Source: Knoellia remsis (GTDB taxonomy: Bacteria > Actinomycetota > Actinomycetes > Actinomycetales > Dermatophilaceae). Taken from it: a DNA stretch of 52,332 bases. The first letter of the stretch is position 1. The number at the start of each line of letters is the position of its first letter. The stretch spans positions 1 through 52,332 of the forward strand of contig NZ_PVTI01000026.1 in assembly GCF_003002895.1 (NCBI RefSeq), written 5' to 3'. Position numbers and translations under genes: made by a program. Positions 17,198 to 24,883 of this stretch are shown piece by piece. The notes beneath the pieces were generated by a model. The model was not told the origin of the DNA. It worked only from the letters and a program-made list of their open reading frames with translations, and ran no database searches.

Positions 17198-17239
17198 AAC
17201 AACGCCGAAGCACTGGGCTGCGGGGTGTGGGATCGGAGT

Positions 17240-17440
17240 GCTCTGATCTTGCGTCGTGCTTCGGGCCACTGGCGGGCCGGGGTGATGTTCTGGTCCTGTC
17301 TTGCGTTGCTCTGGTCTTCCGCCGTGCTTCGGTCCACTGCACCCCGGGCTGATGCTCTGATCTTGCGTCGTGCTTCGGGCCACCGCACCCCGGGCTGATG
17401 CTCTGATCTTGCGTCGTGCTTTGAGCCACCGCGAGCTCCC
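17240..17440. repeat. 46-bp tandem repeat array
   Basis: Units starting gctctgatcttgcgtcgtgc occur at 17240, 17308, 17354 and 17400. The last three are spaced exactly 46 bp and share cttcgggccac and caccccgggctgat. The 17240-17308 interval is longer (68 bp) and contains a degenerate half unit. The array fills most of the 483-bp gene-free stretch 17116-17598 between the MDMPI gene and the 3' end of the HNH gene. It is not CRISPR-like because units abut without unique spacers. The rest of the stretch (17441-17598) shows nothing recognisable. Confidence 0.75.
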
Positions 17441-17598
17441 TTGCTGCCCACCGCTGGGCAGTCGGGCGATGCGCGCCGTCGCGAAGGCGGCGGACAGGTC
17501 CGGGCAGGGCAAGCACGGCCTTGGCAGGTCGGGGTGCGGCGGCGCGCGAGCACGCGCGAGGGAGTTGGGGTGAGTGGCGGGGGCGGGGCGGGTCAGCC

Positions 17599-19144
17599 CT
17601 AGGGTTGTCGATGAGGGTCGTCGCGTCGGTGGGGGTCGTGGAACCGGATCGTCCAGGCGCCGCGGTCGTCGCGGTGGAGGGTCCAGGTGAGGTCGGTGCG
17701 GTCGATCCAGCGGTGGTGTTGTCCGCACAGGGGGATGGCGCGGGTGAGGTCGGTGCGCCCGCCGGATGCCCAGGGGTCGAGGTGGTGCAGCTCGGTCCAG
17801 GCGAAGGGGCGGTCGCAGCCCTGCACGGCGCACGAGTCGTACAGGTGCGCGAGGGCGGCTTTCTGGTTGCTGGTGAAGCAGCGGCGTTGTCGGCCGAGGT
17901 CGAGGGGTTGGGGGGTCGCCGGCGAGGACCAGCGGTAGGAGCCCGGCGCCGCAGGCGAGGCGGCGCACGTCGCCGGCGGAGACGTGGTCGCCGACGTCGG
18001 TGCCGGCGGCGCGCAGCTGGCCGCGCAGGGTGTCGATGCTGGTGGTGACGACGATGGTGGCGGCGATCTTGTCGTCGAGGTGGTCGGTGGGCAGGTGCCC
18101 GAGGAGCTCGGTGAACGCGACTCCGCGCCGGTGTTGCCAGTCCAGCTGCTCGCCCTTCCAGCCGGCGCCGTCGCTCGACGCGGTCCCCACGCTCCCCGCG
18201 GTCCCCACGCTCTCCGCGGTCCCCGCGGTTGCCCGGGTGCCGGCAGCGTCGCGGGTGAGGGCTCCGGTGCGGCGGCGGGGTGCGGTCATGGCGTCGATGA
18301 TCTTCTTGAGCTGGGCGCCGGCGAGCCAGGGCACGGTGAACTGGCCGGTCATCGTGCCGTCGTGGTTGTCCTTGACCCAGAACGCTGCCGCCTGCCACGC
18401 CCAGTCCTCGTCGCTGGTGACGAGGGTGTTCTCGTGCGCGTCGACCTCGACCGGGTCGGAACTGACGACCTTCAGGACGCGGCGGGCGGCGATCCGCAGC
18501 TTCGCCGGAGTCCGGTTCTGCGCGAGCCGGAGCAGCTCCGCCTCACACTCGTCCCGTCCGCCGGCGTCGACGGTGTCGGGCAGGTCCCGCAACGCGGCCA
18601 CAATGACCTTCGCGTGCGCCGCCGAGATGTCCCCACGATCCAACGCTCGCCCGGTTGCGGTGCGCCCCGCCTGCCCAGCCTCCGCAGAGCCGGTTCCTGC
18701 CTCGCCGGAGGTGTCGGGTCCAGGCCCGGTGCCGGGGTGGTCGCTGACAGCGGCGAGCAGCGTCCCACCCGGCGCGCCCGCGTCACCATCGGCGTCGAGG
18801 CCAGCGGGCCCGTCGCCGAGCTCGGCCGCCATCGCCGCATCCGCGGCGGCATCGCGCTGGTTCTGCTGGGTGTGCCGAGACACCCACGACCCGGTGTCGG
18901 CGAACCCTGCCGACTCGGCCACCCCGTCACTCTCGGCGCGCGCGATGATCCGCAACCGAGCCGCCTCCACCCTCCGCCCGAGCCGTTCCAGCTCGGTCAA
19001 CGGCCCCTTCCAGTCGCGCCCGGCCCCGCCGGTCACCGCGCTCGACGCCACCGACGCCAGGATCCGATCCACCGCCGCGTGCCCGTCCGCGATGGCAGCC
19101 GCGACCGCATCCCCACGGGGCGGAAGGACGGCTGCGGTGCTCAT
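17599..19144 (-). pseudogene. DUF222/HNH endonuclease (13E12 repeat family), frameshifted
   Basis: The reading frame from ATG 19144 encodes a DUF222 domain (GRRVEAARLRIIARAESDGVAE, ALDRGDISAAHAKVIVAALRDLP, LLGHLPTDHLDDKIAATIVVT) as far as RRLACGAGLLPLVLAGDP. The HNH part (RPFAWTELHHLDPWASGG, IPLCGQHHRWIDR) follows in another frame and ends at 17599. Removing one G from the six-G run at 17910-17915 restores GDPQPLDLGRQRRCFTSNQK, the normal family junction. The gene is therefore whole except for a +1 slip in a homopolymer: a sequencing error, a recent null allele or slippage. The full product would be about 515 residues. Function of this family is unknown; HNH domains cut DNA. A Val/Gly/Ser-rich segment of 6-residue repeats lies mid-protein (about 18190-18240). 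Confidence 0.85.
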
Positions 19145-19192
19145 AGAAACAGTCAAGCAGCCACCACTGACAACGCCCTCGGACGAGGTTTG

Positions 19193-19588
19193 TCAGTCGA
19201 GACCCAGAGCCCGCTCCAGCTGCCGGCACGCCTCGATCGCGGCCATCGTGTGCTCGGCATGGAGCGAGGCGGCCGCGCTCCCCGACGCCTCGGCGAGGGC
19301 CACCTCCACTAGACGGGCCCTCGCCCGCACGTCCGCTGCGAGCAGGTCACCGAAGTCCTCGCCATTCTGCGACACGCCTCCCAACAGCGCGTCGCCCACG
19401 GAGGCGTCACCGTCCGGGGCAGCGACCTCCAACACCCCGAGAACCCGCCGCTGCTCGGCCGCGAAGCCCTCGAGAACCTCGAGCACCGACCCGCCGGCAG
19501 CGGTTGGCCGATCAAGGTCCCCGCGGCTCGCCTCGGTCAGGGATGCAGCGATGTCCGCATTGATGCGGTGCAAGATGGTGATGTCCAC
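19193..19588 (-). CDS. Small helical protein of unknown function, divergent from marR
   Basis: A 131-residue, Ala/Leu-rich, mostly helical protein (DITILHRINADIAASLTEASRGDLDRPT...AEHTMAAIEACRQLERALGLD). It has no signal or membrane segment. The opening resembles the helical DinB/MDMPI-type fold weakly, but I do not assign it. GTG 19588 is chosen because GGAGGAG lies directly upstream. It is divergent from the MarR gene with only 73 bp between starts, and two MarR-type operators lie in that gap, so it is probably under that repressor's control. Confidence 0.72.
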   Translation of the reverse strand: MDITILHRINADIAASLTEASRGDLDRPTAAGGSVLEVLEGFAAEQRRVLGVLEVAAPDGDASVGDALLGGVSQNGEDFGDLLAADVRARARLVEVALAEASGSAAASLHAEHTMAAIEACRQLERALGLD

Positions 19589-19616
19589 GGCTCCTCCGTC
19601 CCGGTCGGGCCAATCG

Positions 19617-19630
19617 TCTACCACCGTAGA
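19617..19630. promoter_or_regulatory. Probable MarR operator 1, TCTACCACCGTAGA
   Basis: Imperfect 14-bp palindrome with flanks extending it to TCGTCTAC...GTAGACGA. It shares both half-sites with operator 2, whose centre is 23 bp away, about two helical turns. Confidence 0.7.
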
Positions 19631-19639
19631 CGATTTTGA

Positions 19640-19653
19640 TCTACCGCGGTAGA
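19640..19653. promoter_or_regulatory. Probable MarR operator 2, TCTACCGCGGTAGA
   Basis: A perfect 14-bp palindrome overlapping the ribosome site AGAGGAG of marR (ATG 19662). Binding here would block marR expression directly. Confidence 0.75.
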
Positions 19654-19661
19654 GGAGTCGC

Positions 19662-20114
19662 ATGACCAGCCCCGAACGAGCGTCCACCAGCGATCCCGAC
19701 CTGGGGGCTCTCTTCGCCCGGATCCTGCCGCGGCTCGCCGAGCTTGAGGGGCCGATCCTTCAGGACGTCGGCCTGTCGATGTGGGAGTACGCCATTGTCA
19801 CAGAGCTCGCGACCGGCCAGGCCCTCTCGCAAGCGGATCTGTCGAAGCGCACTCGCCGCGACCCCACCCGCCTCGGCCGTCACCTCGACGACCTCGAGGG
19901 ACGTTCTTTGATCACGAGGGAGGCGGCCGACGACAAGCGGCAGCGCACGGTGACGCTCACGCGAGCCGGCCGCGCGGCATACCGCACTGCCAAGAAGCGC
20001 ATCCGGCGCATCGAGGACGAGCTCCTCGCCGAAGCCCTCACACCGGCACAGTCGGCCTCCCTGCGGCGCGGTCTCGCGCGGCTCGCCGACGTCTGTGCGC
20101 CGGACGAGGCCTGA
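19662..20114 (+). CDS. MarR-family transcriptional regulator
   Basis: A 150-residue winged-helix regulator. It has LFARILPRLAELEGPILQDVGLSMWEYAIVTELATG, the recognition region LSQADLSKRTRRDPTRLGRHLDDLEGRSLI and the wing REAADDKRQRTVTLTRAGRAAY typical of MarR. MarR dimers bind palindromes and release them with small phenolic or other ligands. Two such palindromes occupy the gap to the divergent small gene, predicting autoregulation and control of that gene. ATG 19662 has AGAGGAG upstream. Confidence 0.93.
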   Translation: MTSPERASTSDPDLGALFARILPRLAELEGPILQDVGLSMWEYAIVTELATGQALSQADLSKRTRRDPTRLGRHLDDLEGRSLITREAADDKRQRTVTLTRAGRAAYRTAKKRIRRIEDELLAEALTPAQSASLRRGLARLADVCAPDEA

Positions 20115-20165
20115 CAGACCTGACTGACGACCGCGCCGCGGTGAGCGAGCGACCGCGGTGAGCGT

Positions 20166-20198
20166 CACGGCATACGAACGACAACGTCGTATGCCGTG
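20166..20198. terminator. Inverted CGGCATAC pair forming a hairpin
   Basis: CACGGCATACGA (20166-20177) pairs perfectly with TCGTATGCCGTG (20187-20198) around a 9-nt loop, exactly between the convergent marR and TPR genes (20115-20202). Likely bidirectional terminator built from the over-represented octamer. Confidence 0.75.
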
Positions 20199-20202
20199 CC
20201 GG

Positions 20203-21441
20203 TCACCTTGACGAGAGCGCCACGACCCACGTCGCCGCCACGCCGCTGAGCATGAGGACGAAGGCGAGCGGAGCTGCGGCGGCCACACCGGCGAGGGCGA
20301 GCGCGAACGCGAGCACGGCGACGGCGGCGACCAGCCCCACGACCACCCACCCGGCGCGCAACCGGTTCGCCGGGAGACTGTGCAGCGAACCCGCCGCAGC
20401 CGCCCAGAGCGCGCTCCCGACCGCCACGAGGAACAAGGTCTCGGGACCGGTCGTCAGGGCGAGCCCGACCGCGACGAGCGCGGCGACCATGAAGCCGAGG
20501 GAGGCCATCGTGGCCCGCTTCGTCATCGTCGGCAGCAACCCGCGGCCATAGGGGCTGGCGAGCAGGACCGCGTTCATCAGCGGTTCGATGAGCCAGCTGA
20601 TCGCGACGACGGTGATGACGACGCTGACGGCGACGTTCGTGAGGGTCGATCCCTCACCCGCGCGCAAGATCCGGATGAGGAACAGGGGCGCGAGCAGGGC
20701 GGCCCAGCGCGCCCCACCGGGCAGCGAGTCCAGCCAGTCGGAGTAGCGCCACATCCAGCGATAGAGCGGGTTGCGCGCCTTCATCGTCAGGGCGAGCTGC
20801 TCACGCGCCTGGGCGTTGGTGGGGTCGAGGCGAACGGCGTCCCGCGACGACGCCACCGCATCGCGACTCGAGCCGCCACGCAGGTCGAGCAGGGCGTTGA
20901 TGCGGTGCGCGTCAGCGCAGTTGGGGTCGATGGCGAGGGACTCGGCGACCGCCTTGCGAGCCTCCTCGGGGCGACGGAGATCGAACAGCGCCCCGCCGAT
21001 GGCGGCGGGGATCTCGGCGTCCTCGGGGTCGAGCGCCCGCGCCCTGGTGAAGCTCTCCAGAGCCGGCCCCGGCTGTCCGAGGTTGTGCAGCGCGTGTCCA
21101 CGCTGGACGTGTAGGTCGGCGAACTCGGGCGCGAAGTACAGGGCACGGTCGAAGGTCTGCAGGGCCTCCCGCTCCTGTCCGGCGGCGCGCTGCGCGATCC
21201 CGTGGATGTACAGCACCAGCGGGGAGTCCGGCGCCCGGTTCACCGCATCAGCCGTAATGGATCGCGCCTCGTCGACTCGCTTCTGGATGAGCAACGCGCG
21301 CCCGAGGTCGACCATGACCCACGGGTCCTCGGGGGACTGGGCGAGGGCGCCGCGCAGCAACCGTTCGGCCTCGGCGCCGCGGCCGAGCTCGAGGAGCGCG
21401 CGAGCGCGGGCGTGCTCGGAGTCGGACTGGGTGTCGGTCAT
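20203..21441 (-). CDS. TPR-repeat protein with C-terminal membrane segments
   Basis: A 412-residue protein. Residues about 5-215 are consecutive tetratricopeptide repeats (ARALLELGRGAEAERLLRGAL, DLGRALLIQKRVDEARSI, RGHALHNLGQPGPALESF, IGGALFDLRRPEEARKAV). After LYRWMWRYSDWL come five or six hydrophobic helices ending AFVLMLSGVAATWVVALSSR. The TPR part is therefore cytosolic and anchored by a membrane tail. Function is unknown. It is divergent, with about 140 bp between starts, from a TPR-AAA+ ATPase, which suggests a protein-handling module. ATG 21441 is the first Met of the TPR domain. Confidence 0.85.
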   Translation of the reverse strand: MTDTQSDSEHARARALLELGRGAEAERLLRGALAQSPEDPWVMVDLGRALLIQKRVDEARSITADAVNRAPDSPLVLYIHGIAQRAAGQEREALQTFDRALYFAPEFADLHVQRGHALHNLGQPGPALESFTRARALDPEDAEIPAAIGGALFDLRRPEEARKAVAESLAIDPNCADAHRINALLDLRGGSSRDAVASSRDAVRLDPTNAQAREQLALTMKARNPLYRWMWRYSDWLDSLPGGARWAALLAPLFLIRILRAGEGSTLTNVAVSVVITVVAISWLIEPLMNAVLLASPYGRGLLPTMTKRATMASLGFMVAALVAVGLALTTGPETLFLVAVGSALWAAAAGSLHSLPANRLRAGWVVVGLVAAVAVLAFALALAGVAAAAPLAFVLMLSGVAATWVVALSSR

Positions 21442-21566
21442 GGGGTCCCCCGGGGGTGAGATGGTGGCGGTCACCCTACTGAGCGGAGTGCAGTTCGCGC
21501 GGGGCTTTGGGATGAAGCATCGAGGAATCCTTCGCAGAAAGCTGTCCGTCGGATCAGCGCAGGCCC

Positions 21567-21572
21567 TAGCGT
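21567..21572 (+). promoter_or_regulatory. -10 box TAGCGT, leaderless start of the TPR-AAA gene
   Basis: TAGCGT ends 7 nt before GTG 21580 and overlaps the alternative GTG 21571, so it favours the 21580 start. Confidence 0.5.
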
Positions 21573-21579
21573 GCTCGAT

Positions 21580-22983
21580 GTGTCGAACGAGCCAGTCATC
21601 GCCGCCCTGCGCGCCTCCCTCGCCGCCGACCCGGGCAACCACGACGTACGGGTCCACGTCGCCAGCCTGTTGAGCGCCGACGGGCGCACCGATGAGGCGC
21701 TCGCGGAGGCGTCGGCGGTGCTCGCCGGACGTCCCGACCACCTCGGCGCGTTGACGGTGGCCGAGTCCGCGGCGCGCCGCCTCGGCGACATCGACAGAGC
21801 GGATGCGTATGCCCGCCTGCTCGCCGCCCTGGGCGGCTCACCGTCCAGCGCCTCGCCTTCGCAGGGCGGGGACCCGGCAACGGGAGCGGGTGCACCCGGG
21901 CGCGCGGACGGCATACGGGAAGCGGACGGCATACGGGGGGCGGACGGCATACAGGGGAACGAGCCAACGGTGAGCGACGGGGAACCGGAGGGGAGCGACT
22001 CGTCGACCGACCCCGTGGAGATTGCCTATGCCGGCACGATGCCGGACTCGCCGGAGGACCTGTTCGCGGAATGGAGCGAGAGCGAGGCGGCGCGCGAGCC
22101 CGAGGTCGGCACCTTGGGTCGCCCGGGCGTCACCCTCGCCGACGTCGGTGGGCTCGCCGACGTGAAGAAGCGGCTCAACCAGTCGTTCCTCATGCAGATG
22201 CGCAACCCGGAGCTGCGCGCGACGTTCGGCAAGTCGCTGCGCGGCGGTCTCGTGCTCTGGGGCCCGCCGGGGTGCGGCAAGACGTTCATCGCGCGGGCGG
22301 TGGCGGGGGAGCTGGGCGCGAGCTTCTACGAGGTCGGGCTCGCCGACGTCCTCGACATGTACATCGGCAGCAGCGAGCGGAACCTGCGCAGCATCTTCGA
22401 CGCGGCACGGCGCAACCGGCCGTGCGTCCTCTTCTTCGACGAGCTGGATGCGTTGGGGCAGAAGCGCGCTCAGCTCCGTGGTGCGGGCGCGATGCGGGGT
22501 GTCGTCAACCAGATGCTGGCCGAGCTCGACGGCGCCTCGACTGACAACGAGGGCCTGTTCGTCCTCGCCGCGACGAACCATCCGTGGGACGTCGACTCCG
22601 CGCTGCTGCGTCCAGGACGGTTCGACCGCACGGTGCTCGTCCTTCCTCCGGATCGCGAGGCGCGGGAGGCGATCTTCTCGCTCCACCTGCGCTCGCGGCC
22701 GATGGACCGGGTCGATGTGGGACAGCTTGCCAAGGCGACGGACGGCTACTCCGGCGCCGACATCGCCCTCGTGTGCGAGCAGGCCACCGAGTCGGCGATG
22801 GAAGAGTCGATGGCGGCGGGCCAGGTGCGGCCGATCACCGCGCAGCACCTGCGTGACGCGGTGGCCAGTGTCCGGCCGAGCATCGGTGAGTGGATGGAGA
22901 CGGCGAAGAACTATGCGCTGTACTCCAACAGCAGCGGTGAGTACGACGAGCTGACCGCGTACCTCAAACGCCGGCGACGCTGA
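21580..22983 (+). CDS. TPR-containing AAA+ ATPase
   Basis: About 467 residues. An N-terminal TPR-like helical region (VIAALRASLAADPGNHDVRVHVASLL, DEALAEASAVLAGRPDHLGAL) is joined by a disordered linker to one AAA+ module of the CDC48/FtsH-like classical clade: Walker A GPPGCGKT (near 228-235), Walker B CVLFFDELD, the arginine-finger region LLRPGRFDRTVLV and the sensor-2 helix GYSGADIALVCEQA. It probably unfolds or remodels a protein recruited by the TPRs. The linker contains three tandem ADGIR/Q units encoded by three 18-bp copies carrying CGGCATAC (21905-21955). It is divergent from the TPR membrane protein. No protease domain, so it is not FtsH. Confidence 0.87.
   Translation: MSNEPVIAALRASLAADPGNHDVRVHVASLLSADGRTDEALAEASAVLAGRPDHLGALTVAESAARRLGDIDRADAYARLLAALGGSPSSASPSQGGDPATGAGAPGRADGIREADGIRGADGIQGNEPTVSDGEPEGSDSSTDPVEIAYAGTMPDSPEDLFAEWSESEAAREPEVGTLGRPGVTLADVGGLADVKKRLNQSFLMQMRNPELRATFGKSLRGGLVLWGPPGCGKTFIARAVAGELGASFYEVGLADVLDMYIGSSERNLRSIFDAARRNRPCVLFFDELDALGQKRAQLRGAGAMRGVVNQMLAELDGASTDNEGLFVLAATNHPWDVDSALLRPGRFDRTVLVLPPDREAREAIFSLHLRSRPMDRVDVGQLAKATDGYSGADIALVCEQATESAMEESMAAGQVRPITAQHLRDAVASVRPSIGEWMETAKNYALYSNSSGEYDELTAYLKRRRR
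21905..21955 (+). repeat. Three 18-bp units containing CGGCATAC inside the AAA gene
   Basis: GCGGACGGCATAC repeats at about 21904, 21922 and 21940 in frame, encoding ADGI three times with the rare ATA codon. It lies in the flexible linker and looks like expansion of the genome-wide octamer within a gene. Confidence 0.85.
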
Positions 22984-23017
22984 CTGCGGGCGTTGCGGTA
23001 ACGCGGCGCGGCGCGAC

Positions 23018-23049
23018 ACGGCATACGGGCTTATTCGGATGTATGCCGT
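23018..23049. terminator. Inverted CGGCATAC pair between the two AAA genes
   Basis: ACGGCATAC (23018-23026 region) pairs with GTATGCCGT (23041-23049) around about 14 nt. It follows the TPR-AAA stop by 35 bp and precedes the next gene's promoter, so it may separate two transcripts. Confidence 0.6.
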
Positions 23050-23067
23050 CCGCGCTAGAAAGCGCGA

Positions 23068-23073
23068 TACGGT
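23068..23073 (+). promoter_or_regulatory. -10 box TACGGT, leaderless start
   Basis: TACGGT lies 6 nt before GTG 23080. Confidence 0.5.
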
Positions 23074-23079
23074 CCGATC

Positions 23080-24297
23080 GTGGATCCCATCCGTAATCCC
23101 TATGCCCCCGGCGCCGGTCAGCGCCCGCCCGAGCTCGCCGGTCGTGACGAGCAGCTCGACGCGTTCGAGGTCGTGCTCGAGCGGGTGTCGCGCGGGCGGC
23201 CCGAGCGCTCGATCGTCCTCACCGGGCTGCGCGGTGTCGGCAAGACGGTGCTGCTCAATGCGTTGCGGTCAGCGGCTGTTCGCGCGAAGTGGGGCACCGG
23301 CAAGCTCGAGGCGCGGCCGGACCAGTCGCTGCGGCGGCCGCTGTCCTCGGCGCTGCACCAGGCGGTGCGCGAGCTCGGTCACCCGAGCGAGAACGAGGTG
23401 CAGCACGTCCTCGGCGTCATCAAGGCGTTCGCCCAGCGGAGCGCGCCGGCCGGGGCGAAGCTGCGCGAGAAGTGGAGTCCGGGCATCGACGCGCCGGCCG
23501 TGACCGGACGGGCAGATTCCGGCGACATCGAGATCGACCTCGTCGAGCTGTTCACCGACCTCGGTGGGCTCGCGGCGGACACGGGACGGGGGATCGCGGT
23601 CTTCATCGACGAGATGCAGGACCTCGGGCCCGATGACGTGTCGGCGTTGTGTGCGGCCTGCCACGAACTGTCGCAGTCGGGTCTGCCGGTCATCGTCGTC
23701 GGGGCCGGGCTGCCGCACCTGCCGGCGGTGCTATCGGCCTCAAAGTCATACTCCGAGAGGCTTTTTCGATACTCCCGCATCGACCGGCTGCCGCGGGCGG
23801 CGGCCGACGCGGCGCTGGAGCTGCCCGCGGAGGACGAGGGGGCGGCATACGACTCTGCAGCGCTCGACGCGATGTATGCCGCGACCGGCGGCTACCCGTA
23901 CTTCATCCAGGCGTACGGCAAGGCGGTGTGGGACGTCGCCGCGGCGTCGCCGGTGACGGCCGAGGACGTGCGGGTCGCGGCGCCGGAGGCCGAGTCGGAG
24001 CTGGCGGTCGGGTTCTTCGGGTCGCGGTTCGAGCGGGCGACGCCGGGGGAGCGGGAGTACCTGCGGGCCATGGCCGACGTGGCGTTCGCGGTGGCCGAGG
24101 CGGGGGAGGAGGCGCTCGACGAGATCGAGTCCGTTCCGACGGCCGACGTCGCGGCACACCTGAAGCGCAAGCCCCAATCCCTTTCTCCCGCAAGGGATGC
24201 ACTGCTCAAGAAGGGGTTGATCTACTCCGGCGAGCGCGGGCGGATCGCGTTCACCGTGCCGCACTTCGGGAGGTACCTGCGCGAGCAGACCGGGTGA
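23080..24297 (+). CDS. AAA-family (ORC/STAND-like) ATPase
   Basis: A 405-residue P-loop ATPase with the opening PPELAGRDEQLDAFEVVLERV and Walker A GLRGVGKT (49-56), Walker B AVFIDEMQDL, sensor GAGLPHLPAVL and FRYSRIDRLPRAAADAAL. The C-terminal third is a winged-helix-like domain (PTADVAAHLKRKPQSLSPARDALLKKGLI...AFTVPHFGRYLREQ). This is the AAA_16/ATPase_2 type common in actinobacteria, of unknown function, perhaps DNA-binding through the winged helix. It precedes the HTH/PIN pair by 84 bp, but that pair has its own promoter-like region, so linkage is uncertain. Confidence 0.85.
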   Translation: MDPIRNPYAPGAGQRPPELAGRDEQLDAFEVVLERVSRGRPERSIVLTGLRGVGKTVLLNALRSAAVRAKWGTGKLEARPDQSLRRPLSSALHQAVRELGHPSENEVQHVLGVIKAFAQRSAPAGAKLREKWSPGIDAPAVTGRADSGDIEIDLVELFTDLGGLAADTGRGIAVFIDEMQDLGPDDVSALCAACHELSQSGLPVIVVGAGLPHLPAVLSASKSYSERLFRYSRIDRLPRAAADAALELPAEDEGAAYDSAALDAMYAATGGYPYFIQAYGKAVWDVAAASPVTAEDVRVAAPEAESELAVGFFGSRFERATPGEREYLRAMADVAFAVAEAGEEALDEIESVPTADVAAHLKRKPQSLSPARDALLKKGLIYSGERGRIAFTVPHFGRYLREQTG

Positions 24298-24327
24298 GTC
24301 GGGCGACTGAAGGCCCGTTGGTGCAAC

Positions 24328-24345
24328 TGTTCGTTTTGTTCGTTT
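24328..24345 (+). promoter_or_regulatory. Two 9-bp direct repeats TGTTCGTTT before the toxin-antitoxin genes
   Basis: TGTTCGTTT at 24328-24336 and 24337-24345, an AT-rich patch next to a -10-like TAGGCT at 24351-24356 and 36 bp before ATG 24381. A plausible site for autoregulation by the HTH antitoxin. Confidence 0.5.
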
Positions 24346-24380
24346 CGATGTAGGCTGAGGGCACTCTCAGGGAGGTCGCC

Positions 24381-24881
24381 ATGAGCCGCACACGCACAGC
24401 TGCAGTGTCTGCACCGCACACCTACATCGCGAATGACCGCGAGGACGCGCAGATCCTCGACATCGTCCGAGCCTTGGAGGCTGCCGGCGGTCGTGCGCCG
24501 AAGGTGACGCCGTCGCTGGTTGCAGCCGACGGGACGCGCCTCGAGCTCCCGCCTGCCATGTTCGCCGTCCTCAAGCAGGTCGCTGAGGCCCTTGCCGACG
24601 GGATGGGTGTGTCGGTGGCGCCGCTCAACGCGTTGCTCACCACCCAGGAAGCTGCCGACTACCTGGGCATCTCCCGGCCGACGTTGGTGCGGATGCTCGA
24701 GCGGGGCGATCTCCCGATGGAGAAGCCGGGACGTCACCGTTTCGTGCGCCTCAGCGACCTCGTGGAGTTCCAGAAGCAACAGCGTGCGGACCGACGACAC
24801 ACGCTGGCCGAGATGCAGCGGCAAGGTCAGGAGGATGGCCTGTACGACGCCACGGATGGTCCCCCTCCTCGGACGCGCTGA
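24381..24881 (+). CDS. HTH (excisionase-type) antitoxin of a PIN toxin pair
   Basis: A 166-residue protein whose residues about 86-132 form an excisionase/MerR-like helix-turn-helix (LTTQEAADYLGISRPTLVRMLERGDLPM, GRHRFVRLSDLVEF). The N-terminal half is helical and the C-terminal tail is charged, where such antitoxins usually contact the toxin. It is expected to bind its own promoter and neutralise the PIN nuclease. ATG 24381 has GGAGG five bases upstream. The PIN gene starts two bases after its stop. Confidence 0.85.
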   Translation: MSRTRTAAVSAPHTYIANDREDAQILDIVRALEAAGGRAPKVTPSLVAADGTRLELPPAMFAVLKQVAEALADGMGVSVAPLNALLTTQEAADYLGISRPTLVRMLERGDLPMEKPGRHRFVRLSDLVEFQKQQRADRRHTLAEMQRQGQEDGLYDATDGPPPRTR

Positions 24882-24883
24882 CT

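Noticed and set aside
17240-17440. Possible CRISPR array
   Set aside because: Units are contiguous 46-bp tandem repeats without unique spacers, and no cas gene is nearby.
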